Origin: Pseudomonas sp. MWU15-20650
Lineage (GTDB): Bacteria > Pseudomonadota > Gammaproteobacteria > Pseudomonadales > Pseudomonadaceae
Assembly (NCBI RefSeq): GCF_023242475.1
Contig: NZ_JALJFG010000009.1
Location: forward strand, 62,001 to 126,000
DNA: 64,000 nucleotides
Direction: 5' to 3'
The position numbers were made by a program, and so were the translations under genes. Below are positions 1-6,871 of the stretch, in pieces (the first letter of the stretch is position 1; each line of letters starts with the position of its first letter). Below the pieces are notes generated by a model. That model had not been told where the DNA came from. It did no database searches and worked only from the letters and a program-made list of their open reading frames with translations.

Positions 1-345
1 CATGGCGTCGGCCTGTTCCAGGCTGACGGCCAGCGGTTTTTCGCAATACACCGCTTTGCCCGCCGCAATTGCCGCCATGGCCATGGGGTAGTGCAGATGG
101 TTGGGCGTGGTGATGGCCACGACATCGACCTTGGGGTCGTTGACCAGTGTTTGCCAATCGCCATGGGCCTGGGCAAACCCCCAGGCCGTGGCGCAACGCT
201 GGGCGCGTTCGGTGTCGGCGTCGGCCAGGGCTACCAGCTTGAGGTGTACCGGCAGTTCAAACACCGCCCGCGCGTTGTTGAACGCCAGCGCGTGGGCGCG
301 GCCCATGAAGCCTGTGCCGATCAAGCCGATTCCGAGTTCACGCAT
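1..345 (-). CDS. Gfo/Idh/MocA-family oxidoreductase, N-terminal part (cut by window edge)
   Basis: The first 115 codons read on the minus strand begin MRELGIGLIGTGFMGRAHAL, a Rossmann NAD(P)-binding start (GxGxxG-like). Further in comes VAITTPNHLHYPMA, then CEKPLAV with the family's conserved EKP lysine. The family oxidises or reduces sugars, inositols and related polyols with NAD(P); the substrate cannot be told from this part. The ATG at 343-345 is the first one upstream of the Rossmann strand. Two GGAA-N6-TTC sites lie 44-86 bases upstream and fit control by an RpiR-type regulator, so an inositol or sugar-acid pathway is a reasonable guess but remains inference. The C-terminal substrate domain lies outside the window. 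Confidence 0.9.
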   Translation of the reverse strand, partial: MRELGIGLIGTGFMGRAHALAFNNARAVFELPVHLKLVALADADTERAQRCATAWGFAQAHGDWQTLVNDPKVDVVAITTPNHLHYPMAMAAIAAGKAVYCEKPLAVSLEQADAM

Positions 346-388
346 AGCCGTGGTCCTTTGGATTATTGTTTTCAGGAAGGCTATTAAT

Positions 389-431
389 GGAATAAATATT
401 CCTTGAATTCAATAGATGGAATAAAAATTCA
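389..431. promoter_or_regulatory. Two tandem GGAA-N6-TTC(C/A) operator-like sites
   Basis: Positions 389-402 read GGAATAAATATTCC, a GGAA-N6-TTCC inverted repeat. Positions 418-431 read GGAATAAAAATTCA, the same motif with one end base changed. The two start 29 bp apart, close to three helical turns. GGAA-N6-TTCC is the site type described for IolR, an RpiR-family inositol-catabolism repressor of rhizobia. The sites lie just upstream of the Gfo/Idh/MocA gene in an otherwise GC-rich region. That RpiR-type control applies here is inference. Confidence 0.45.
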
Positions 432-626
432 TTCATCAGCCTGGTTAATGCACGCATATTCAGGCCACGGCCAAAAGCCAGCAGTTAACAAAACATAACG
501 TAGCGTCGATTGTCAGACGATTCCAAAGCCCGATAGGATGGCCCCTGCTTCCCAGGCGCTCTAGATTGCAGGTTTCAAGCCCTGGAAGCGGAGACGACCT
601 AACAATAATAAAGGGGAGAAAGGTCT

Positions 627-1676
627 ATGAGTGAGCCTGTCATGGGGTGGGCCGTTTGCCGCCCACGTGCCGCACGCAGGGTTGCGGTGCTGGCCACAGC
701 GCTCTCGCTGCTGGGGGTGTTGTTGACGCCCGCGCTGGCCGCTGGCGAGACCAGCACACAGCCGGTATTTGCGATTGAATCTCCCAAGGCCGCCAAGGGC
801 CTGATGATCGATGTCGTCCACGCCGGCGCTCGCCTGGTGGCGGTCGGTGATCGCGGGCACATCCTCTATTCCGATGACCAGGGCAACACCTGGGCCCAAG
901 CCAAGGTCCCTACCCGGCAACTGCTGACGGCGGTGTTCTTTGTCGATGACAAGCAGGGCTGGGCGGTCGGCCATGATGCGCAGATCCTCGCCAGCATCGA
1001 CGGTGGCGCCACCTGGACCCAGCAATATCAGGACCTCAAGCGCGAAGCCCCGCTACTCGACGTGTGGTTCAACGACGCCCACCACGGCCTGGCCGTGGGC
1101 GCCTACGGTGCGCTGATCGAAACCACCGACGGCGGCAAGACCTGGGAGGATGTCAGTGAGCGCCTCGACAACGAGGACCAGTTCCACCTCAATGCCATCG
1201 CGTACATCAAGGATGCTGGCCTGTTTATCGTCGGCGAGCAGGGCAGCATGTTTCGCTCCAGCGACGACGGCCAGACCTGGGAAAAACTCGAAGGCCCTTA
1301 CGAGGGCTCGCTGTTCGGCGTGATTGGCACCGCGCAACCGCGCACCTTGTTGGCCTATGGCCTGCGTGGAAACCTGTACCGTTCCGCGGATTTCGGCAGC
1401 ACCTGGGAGCCCGTCGAATTGACCGCCACGCGAGGCGCCCTGGAGTTCGGCCTGTCGGGAGCGACGTTGCTGGAGGACGGCTCGCTGGTGGTGGTCGGTA
1501 ATGGCGGCAGCGTGGTGGTCAGCCACGACGATGGCCAGACCTTCAGTGTGTTCAACCGCCCGGACCGCATTTCACTCTCGGCCGTCACGGCGGCGGGCAA
1601 TGGCAACTTGATTCTGGTCGGGCAGGGCGGTGTTCGAGTGGCCACGCCGACCGGCGCCGAACCCACAAAACAATAA
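627..1676 (+). CDS. YCF48-like exported beta-propeller protein
   Basis: 349 residues. The N-terminus has a hydrophobic stretch (about residues 20-40, ending ALAAGE) that looks like a signal peptide, so the protein is probably periplasmic or surface-bound. The rest is made of repeated blades with BNR/YCF48-type turns such as YSDDQGNTWAQ, SIDGGATWTQ, TTDGGKTWE, SSDDGQTWEK and SHDDGQTFS. YCF48-like proteins in Pseudomonas are usually paired with an MMPL/RND exporter, as here (15 bp to the next gene), and probably form an accessory part of it. The ATG at 627 follows a strong purine-rich ribosome site (GGGGAGAAAGG). The DUF1302/DUF1329 genes that I recall often accompany this pair are not next to it here. 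The substrate is unknown. Confidence 0.85.
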   Translation: MSEPVMGWAVCRPRAARRVAVLATALSLLGVLLTPALAAGETSTQPVFAIESPKAAKGLMIDVVHAGARLVAVGDRGHILYSDDQGNTWAQAKVPTRQLLTAVFFVDDKQGWAVGHDAQILASIDGGATWTQQYQDLKREAPLLDVWFNDAHHGLAVGAYGALIETTDGGKTWEDVSERLDNEDQFHLNAIAYIKDAGLFIVGEQGSMFRSSDDGQTWEKLEGPYEGSLFGVIGTAQPRTLLAYGLRGNLYRSADFGSTWEPVELTATRGALEFGLSGATLLEDGSLVVVGNGGSVVVSHDDGQTFSVFNRPDRISLSAVTAAGNGNLILVGQGGVRVATPTGAEPTKQ

Positions 1677-1691
1677 GAAGGCGGGGAAAGA

Positions 1692-4067
1692 ATGAGCAGT
1701 CATCACAACGATAAAGCGACCCTTCTTGAGCGCCTGATCTTCAACAACCGCCCGGCGGTCATCGTCATCTGCCTGTTGGTGAGCGTATTCCTGTTCTGGC
1801 AGGCGACGTTGATTCGCCCGTCCACCAGCTTTGAAAAAATGATCCCGCTCAAGCACCCCTTCATCGAAAAGATGATGGAGCACCGCAACGACCTGGCCAA
1901 CCTGGGCAACACCGTGCGCATTTCGGTGGAAGCCAAGGACGGTGACATCTTCACTCCGGCCTACATGGAGACCCTGCGCCAGATCAACGACGAGGTGTTC
2001 TACATCTCTGGCGTCGACCGCTCGGGCCTCAAGTCGCTGTGGAGCCCCAGCGTGCGCTGGACCGAAGTGACCGAAGAAGGGTTTGCCGGCGGTGAAGTCA
2101 TCCCGCAGAGCTATAACGGCTCACCGCAAAGCCTCGATCAATTGCGCAATAACGTGCTCAAGTCCGGCCAGGTCGGGCGTCTGGTGGCCAACGACTTCAA
2201 GTCGAGCATTGTCGACATCCCGCTGCTGGAGTCCTACCCGGACCCGCAAGACCAGGGCAAGTTGCTGGCCCTGGACTACCGCCAGTTTTCCCATGAGTTG
2301 GAAGACAAGATCCGCGACAAGTTTGAAGCGCAGAACCCCAACGTCAAGATCCACATCGTCGGTTTCGCCAAGAAGGTCGGCGATTTGATCGACGGTCTGG
2401 TGATGGTGGTGATGTTCTTCGGCATCGCGTTCGTCATCACCCTGGTTCTGCTGCTGTGGTTCACCCACTGCCTGCGCAGCACCGTGGCGGTGCTGAGCAC
2501 GACGCTGGTGGCGGTGATCTGGCAGCTCGGGCTGATGCACTTTTTCGGCTTCGGTCTCGACCCGTATTCGATGCTGGTACCGTTCCTGATTTTCGCCATC
2601 GGTATTTCCCACGGCGTGCAGAAGATCAACGGTATCGCCCTGCAATCCAGTGAGGCCGACAACGCGCTGACGGCGGCGCGGCGCACCTTCCGGCAACTGT
2701 TTCTGCCCGGGATGATCGCGATCCTCGCCGACGCGGTGGGCTTTATCACGCTGCTGATCATCGACATTGGCGTCATCCGTGAACTGGCTATCGGTGCGTC
2801 CATCGGCGTCGCGGTTATCGTGTTTACCAACCTGATCCTGCTGCCGGTGGCCATTTCTTATGTCGGCATCAGCCAGCGCGCCATCGCCAAGAGCAAGAAG
2901 GACGCACACCGCGAACATCCGTTCTGGCGCCTGCTGTCGAAGTTCGCCAGCCCGAAAGTGGCGCCGGTTTCGGTGTTGCTGGCCTTGATCGCTTTTGGTG
3001 GCGGCCTCTGGTACAGCCAGAACCTGAAGATCGGCGACCTGGACCAAGGCGCACCGGAGCTGCGCCCGGACTCGCGCTATAACAAGGACAACAACTTCAT
3101 CATCAGCAACTACTCCACCAGCTCCGACGTGCTGGTGGTGATGGTCAAGACAAAGGCCGAAGGCTGTTCGCGCTATGAAGCCATGGCGCCCATCGACCAG
3201 TTGATGTGGAAAATGCAGAACACCGAGGGCGTGCAGTCGGCGATCTCATTGGTGACGGTGTCCAAGCAGATGATCAAGGGCATGAACGAGGGCAACCTGA
3301 AATGGGAAACCCTGTCGCGCAACCCGGATGTGCTGAATAACTCCATCGCCCGTGCCGATGGCTTGTACAACAACAATTGCTCCCTGGCGCCGGTGCTGGT
3401 GTTCCTCAACGATCACAAGGCCGAAACCCTCGACCGCGCGGTGCATGCGGTGCAGGACTTCGCCAAGGACAACAACAAGGACGGCCTGGAATTTATCCTC
3501 GCCGCCGGTAACGCCGGGATCGAGGCGGCCACCAACGAAGTGATCAAGGCGTCGGAACTGACCATCCTGATCCTGGTGTACCTGTGCGTGGCCACCATGT
3601 GCATGATCACCTTCCGCTCCTGGGCCGCCACCCTGTGTATCGTGCTACCGCTGGTGTTGACCTCGGTGCTGGGCAACGCGCTGATGGCGTTCATGGGCAT
3701 CGGCGTCAAGGTGGCGACCTTGCCGGTGGTGGCGCTCGGGGTGGGGATCGGCGTGGACTACGGCATCTACATCTACAGCCGCCTGGAAAGTTTCCTGCGT
3801 GCCGGTCTGCCGCTGCAAGAGGCGTACTACCAGACGCTCAAGTCCACCGGCAAAGCCGTACTGTTCACCGGCCTGTGCCTGGCCATCGGTGTCTGCACCT
3901 GGATCTTTTCGGCGATCAAGTTCCAGGCCGACATGGGCCTGATGCTGACGTTCATGCTGCTGTGGAACATGTTCGGTGCACTGTGGCTGTTGCCGGCCCT
4001 GGCGCGGTTCCTGATCAAACCTGAGAAGCTGGCAGGGCAGAAGGGCAATTCGTTGTTCGCGCACTGA
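1692..4067 (+). CDS. MMPL/RND-superfamily inner-membrane transporter
   Basis: 791 residues. One membrane helix near residues 25-45 is followed by a large periplasmic loop, then a bundle of helices from about 235. A second periplasmic loop and a second helix bundle from about 620 follow. This two-fold layout (1+5, 1+5 helices) is that of MMPL/SSD-type RND permeases, which move hydrophobic molecules using the proton gradient. The transmembrane acidic signature GVGIGVDYGIYIYSR lies in the second bundle. It is co-transcribed with the YCF48-like gene upstream (15-bp gap, ribosome site GGCGGGGAAAG). No membrane-fusion protein or outer-membrane channel gene is adjacent, so the cargo and direction of transport are open. 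Confidence 0.88.
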   Translation: MSSHHNDKATLLERLIFNNRPAVIVICLLVSVFLFWQATLIRPSTSFEKMIPLKHPFIEKMMEHRNDLANLGNTVRISVEAKDGDIFTPAYMETLRQINDEVFYISGVDRSGLKSLWSPSVRWTEVTEEGFAGGEVIPQSYNGSPQSLDQLRNNVLKSGQVGRLVANDFKSSIVDIPLLESYPDPQDQGKLLALDYRQFSHELEDKIRDKFEAQNPNVKIHIVGFAKKVGDLIDGLVMVVMFFGIAFVITLVLLLWFTHCLRSTVAVLSTTLVAVIWQLGLMHFFGFGLDPYSMLVPFLIFAIGISHGVQKINGIALQSSEADNALTAARRTFRQLFLPGMIAILADAVGFITLLIIDIGVIRELAIGASIGVAVIVFTNLILLPVAISYVGISQRAIAKSKKDAHREHPFWRLLSKFASPKVAPVSVLLALIAFGGGLWYSQNLKIGDLDQGAPELRPDSRYNKDNNFIISNYSTSSDVLVVMVKTKAEGCSRYEAMAPIDQLMWKMQNTEGVQSAISLVTVSKQMIKGMNEGNLKWETLSRNPDVLNNSIARADGLYNNNCSLAPVLVFLNDHKAETLDRAVHAVQDFAKDNNKDGLEFILAAGNAGIEAATNEVIKASELTILILVYLCVATMCMITFRSWAATLCIVLPLVLTSVLGNALMAFMGIGVKVATLPVVALGVGIGVDYGIYIYSRLESFLRAGLPLQEAYYQTLKSTGKAVLFTGLCLAIGVCTWIFSAIKFQADMGLMLTFMLLWNMFGALWLLPALARFLIKPEKLAGQKGNSLFAH

Positions 4068-4146
4068 GTGATTTAGACCATCGCCGTGAGGCACGGCGGG
4101 GGATTTGACCTATCATGTGTCTTTTCCCCCGCAGTGACTTCACACC

Positions 4147-4443
4147 ATGACCGACGCCCACCCCAACCTGAGTAGCGCCCTGACCGACAGCGACATGCTG
4201 ATCATCAACGGGCTGCACGCCTTCGAGTTCACCTTTGATCAGCACTTGTTGATCCAAAGCATGGACGGCCGGGAACTCAAGCGTTGGACGTTCAGCCCAG
4301 AACAACTGAATGCCGCGACCTTTGATGACACCTTGCAAAGCTGGCTCCTTCGCAACGAAGACGGCGAACACCGCCTGGTTTGCTTGAGCGCCATCAAGGG
4401 CGACAACAATAACGACGAGGATGAAGCCGATGATGATGCGTAA
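4147..4443 (+). CDS. Small acidic protein of unknown function (DUF5629-like)
   Basis: 98 residues, no signal peptide, no membrane helix, and a very acidic tail (GDNNNDEDEADDDA). It resembles a short Pseudomonas family that I recall as DUF5629, but this is from memory and unverified. Its stop overlaps the start region of the lactonase-like gene, so the two are probably translated together. The preceding 79 bases hold two nested inverted repeats (CGCCGT/ACGGCG and GCGGGGGA/TCCCCCGC), which could form a leader hairpin or a weak terminator for the MMPL gene. Function is unknown. Confidence 0.7.
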   Translation: MTDAHPNLSSALTDSDMLIINGLHAFEFTFDQHLLIQSMDGRELKRWTFSPEQLNAATFDDTLQSWLLRNEDGEHRLVCLSAIKGDNNNDEDEADDDA

Positions 4444-5605
4444 ATTCTGGCCCCTGCTGATGGCGGGCAGTGTCGGTGCCATGTCGGTGCAAGCCGCACC
4501 GGCCGACACCTATGAACTGCTGGTGGGCAGCTATACCGCCGGCACCAGCGAAGGTATCTACCGCCTGCAATTTGACAGCCGTACCGGCCAGTTCAGCGGC
4601 AAGCCCGTGTTGGCGGCCAAAACAGCCAACCCTTCCTGGCTGACGATCTCCAAGGACCAGAAGCACCTGTTTGTGGTCAATGAAAACGGCCCGGGCCAGA
4701 AAGACCCGGTGGGTCGCGTCAGCAGCTACAGCATCGACCCGCAGAATCACCAGCTCACCCTGATCAACCAGGTGCAGAGCCTGGGTAATGAGCCGACCCA
4801 TTCCAGCGTGGCCGCCGATGGGCGCTACCTGTTCGTTGCCAACTATTCGGTTCTGGAAGACCCGGGTGGCAGCCTGGCTGTCCTGCCGGTCGATACCACG
4901 GGCAAGCTGTCGGCACCGGTGCAGTTGAGCGGGCATCCGGCCAGCCGCGTGAACCCTGAGCGCCAGGCGTCCAACCATGTGCATTCGGTGGTGTCGTCGC
5001 CGGACGGCAAGTACGTGTTTGTGCAGGACCTGGGGGCAGACAAGGTGTTTGTCTACCACTACGACCCCAAGGCCAACCACGAACTGCCGCTGACCCCGGC
5101 CAACCCGGCTTCGCTGCCGTTGCCTCCGGGCAGTGGCCCGCGTCATTTATTGTTCAGCGCAGATGGCAAGCATGCCTGGTTGACCACCGAGATGAGCGCC
5201 CAGGTCGCGGTATTCGATTACAACGATGGCAAGCTCAGCCAGACCCAACTGGTGGACTTCGCGGCCGGCCAGCCGGTGTCCGACAAAGCCGGCGCCGCGT
5301 TGCATGCCTCCAGCGATGGCAAATTCCTCTATGTCAGCAACCGTGGCACGGCCAATCAGATGCTGGTGTTCAGCATCGACCCGGCCACCGCGCACCTGAA
5401 GGAAGTCCAGCGCCGCTCCGTCGAAGGGGATCACCCGCGTGAGTTCAGCCTGGACCCGAGCGGCAAGTTCCTGCTGATCGCCAACCAGAAAAGTAATGAA
5501 ATCGTGGTGGTTGAACGCGACCCCAAGACCGGCCTGCTGGGTAAAACCGTGCAGAAATTGCCGATCGACGCCCCCAGCGACCTCAAGTTCCTGGTGCGTC
5601 AATAA
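4430..5605 (+). CDS. Exported lactonase-family (6-phosphogluconolactonase-like) beta-propeller
   Basis: 391 residues from the ATG at 4430. It starts MMMRKFWPLLMAGSVGAMSV and is cut after AAPA-type residues, a clear signal peptide, so the product is periplasmic. The mature part begins with the YELLVGSYTAG strand typical of the YbhE/Pgl seven-bladed propeller. It keeps the late motifs SGPRHLLFSADGKHAW and EGDHPREFSLDPSGKFLLIAN. Cytoplasmic Pgl hydrolyses 6-phosphogluconolactone; an exported member probably acts on another lactone, so I give no gene symbol. GAGG at 4417-4420 is 9 bases before 4430, better placed than for the ATGs at 4421 or 4436. It overlaps the small acidic gene. Confidence 0.85.
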   Translation: MMMRKFWPLLMAGSVGAMSVQAAPADTYELLVGSYTAGTSEGIYRLQFDSRTGQFSGKPVLAAKTANPSWLTISKDQKHLFVVNENGPGQKDPVGRVSSYSIDPQNHQLTLINQVQSLGNEPTHSSVAADGRYLFVANYSVLEDPGGSLAVLPVDTTGKLSAPVQLSGHPASRVNPERQASNHVHSVVSSPDGKYVFVQDLGADKVFVYHYDPKANHELPLTPANPASLPLPPGSGPRHLLFSADGKHAWLTTEMSAQVAVFDYNDGKLSQTQLVDFAAGQPVSDKAGAALHASSDGKFLYVSNRGTANQMLVFSIDPATAHLKEVQRRSVEGDHPREFSLDPSGKFLLIANQKSNEIVVVERDPKTGLLGKTVQKLPIDAPSDLKFLVRQ

Positions 5606-5610
5606 GCCAC

Positions 5611-5631
5611 AGGCCCCGCAACGCGGGGCCT
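5611..5631 (+). terminator. GC-rich hairpin after the lactonase gene
   Basis: A perfect 9-bp stem AGGCCCCGC / GCGGGGCCT with a 3-base AAC loop starts 6 bases after the stop codon. The T-tract behind it is poor (GACCCTTGCTATT), so termination may be only partial. Confidence 0.6.
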
Positions 5632-5639
5632 GACCCTTG

Positions 5640-5658
5640 CTATTAATTCCATTAATAG
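5640..5658. promoter_or_regulatory. Perfect AT-rich inverted repeat upstream of the 59-residue peptide gene
   Basis: CTATTAAT-TCC-ATTAATAG is an 8+3+8 perfect palindrome in the short gap before the small exported-peptide gene. It is too AT-rich to be a good terminator stem and looks more like a dimeric repressor site. The regulator is unknown. Confidence 0.4.
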
Positions 5659-5761
5659 CGGCTACTGTTTCAAAGCATTTTTAAGGCTCAGCCCTCGGGC
5701 GTAAGTTGGGTTCCAAGGTCCTCCCGGGCCACCCAACCAAACGAACACAAGGGTCACCGCC

Positions 5762-5941
5762 ATGAACTTCAATCTCTTCTCGATCATCGCCGCTTCCGCT
5801 GTTTCCGCGACTGTTGCCTTGCCAGCGGCCGCCAGTGTGGAACTCACCGGTAAAAAATCCAGCACCACCGCTTACACCCAGAAGTACCTGCAGCAAAGCG
5901 CCAACTTCTACGCCGCACTGGATCACAAAGCGCAGCACTGA
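5762..5941 (+). CDS. Small exported peptide, 59 residues
   Basis: Starts MNFNLFSIIAASAVSATVAL, a clear signal peptide with likely cleavage after PAAA. The mature part is only about 35 residues (SVELTGKKSSTTAYTQKY and on, ending DHKAQH), rich in Ser, Thr, Gln and Tyr and without cysteines. The ATG follows AAGGG at a good distance. Codon use matches the neighbouring genes, and the reading frame ends cleanly before the REPIN pair. It is too short for usual length cut-offs. The function is not recognised; a secreted or periplasmic small protein is all that the sequence supports. Confidence 0.7.
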   Translation: MNFNLFSIIAASAVSATVALPAAASVELTGKKSSTTAYTQKYLQQSANFYAALDHKAQH

Positions 5942-5964
5942 GCTACAGGTGGTGAAGGCATAAG

Positions 5965-6054
5965 TGTGGGAGGGGGCTTACTCCCGATTTCAGTGCCTCA
6001 GTCAACACACCTGCAACTGCACCACCGCTATCGGGAGCAAGCCCCCTCCCACAT
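5965..6054. repeat. REPIN (paired inverted REP sequences)
   Basis: TGTGGGAGGGGGCTTACTCC at the left is matched by the inverted copy TCGGGAGCAAGCCCCCTCCC at the right, separated by about 40 bases of non-repeated loop. This is the REPIN layout of fluorescens-group pseudomonads. The left arm carries a TTACTC variant. Confidence 0.9.
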
Positions 6055-6175
6055 ATTGACCGAGTCAGGCGCCGGTTTTTGGTACTCGCCCATCTGATGC
6101 GGGGGGGGGGCCGGTCAAGCAGTACTTCATCATGCTGCTGTCGATGGTGGTCTGACAGGCACACCGCAAAGCAAA

Positions 6176-6263
6176 TGTGGGAGGGGGCTTGCTCCCGATA
6201 GCGGTGGTGAAGCCAGCTTGTTCTTAGCTGACCCACTGCAATCGGGAGCAAGCCCCCCACATT
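6176..6263. repeat. REPIN with a shortened right arm
   Basis: The left arm is intact. The right arm reads GGGAGCAAGCCCCCCACATT and has lost a few bases of the usual CCCCCTCCCACAT end. It sits about 120 bp from the previous REPIN, and a run of ten G lies between them (6101-6110). The two together fill the gap of about 335 bp between the small peptide gene and the GST gene. Confidence 0.85.
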
Positions 6264-6277
6264 TAATCGAGGAGGGC

Positions 6278-6871
6278 TCAGGTCTTTGCCATTACTTCGA
6301 CAAACAGCGGCGACTCCAGAAACCGCTGCAACCAAGCCTGCAAGCGCCGATAGGGCGTCCCCGCAAACCACGCTCGATCCACATGGGCAAACTGGCGCAC
6401 AAACGGCGCCAGTGCCACATCGGCCAGGCTCACATGTTCGGCCAGCAAGCAGTCCCGTCCTGCCAGTAACCCTTCAAGCTTTTGCAAGAACACCTCGCCC
6501 TCGGCGCGATAATGTTCCATTGGCTGCTCGGGGTAACGCTCGGCGTACTTGTATCGATTCAAGTGATACTTGAACCCTTGGTCATTCTCGGCAATCAGCG
6601 CCAGCACCGCTGGGTCACCCTGAAGTAACCAATCCTCGGGATCGTGCTGCGCCAATGCCCACTGCATGATCTCCAGGCTTTCCTCGATCACTCGCCCCTC
6701 GACGCTCAACACCGGCACCGTGCCCTTGGGCGACAGTGCCAGCATCTCGGCGGGCTTGGCCTTGAGGCTCACCTCGATGATGCGCACCGGGACACCTGAA
6801 TAGCGCAAGGCCAGGCGCGCCCGCATCGCATAAGGGCAGCGACGAAACGAATACAGCAGCGCCTCGCTCAC
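6278..6871 (-). CDS. Glutathione S-transferase-family protein
   Basis: 197 residues, cytoplasmic. The N-terminal thioredoxin-fold half carries the CPYAMRARLAL motif near residue 12, a glutaredoxin-2-like Cys-Pro-Tyr active site. The later cis-proline motif is GTVPVL (around residue 50), followed by IEESLEIMQWA, which contacts glutathione through the ES pair. The C-terminal half is helical (ADVALAPFVRQFAHVD). The substrate is unknown; thiol-disulfide exchange is more likely than classic conjugation because the catalytic residue is a cysteine. The start overlaps the sbcC stop by 4 bp, so it is probably translated with the sbcDC genes upstream. Confidence 0.85.
   Translation of the reverse strand: MSEALLYSFRRCPYAMRARLALRYSGVPVRIIEVSLKAKPAEMLALSPKGTVPVLSVEGRVIEESLEIMQWALAQHDPEDWLLQGDPAVLALIAENDQGFKYHLNRYKYAERYPEQPMEHYRAEGEVFLQKLEGLLAGRDCLLAEHVSLADVALAPFVRQFAHVDRAWFAGTPYRRLQAWLQRFLESPLFVEVMAKT

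Noticed and set aside
6101-6110. Run of ten G as a phase-variation tract
   Set aside because: It lies between two REPINs with no reading frame or promoter that a length change would switch.
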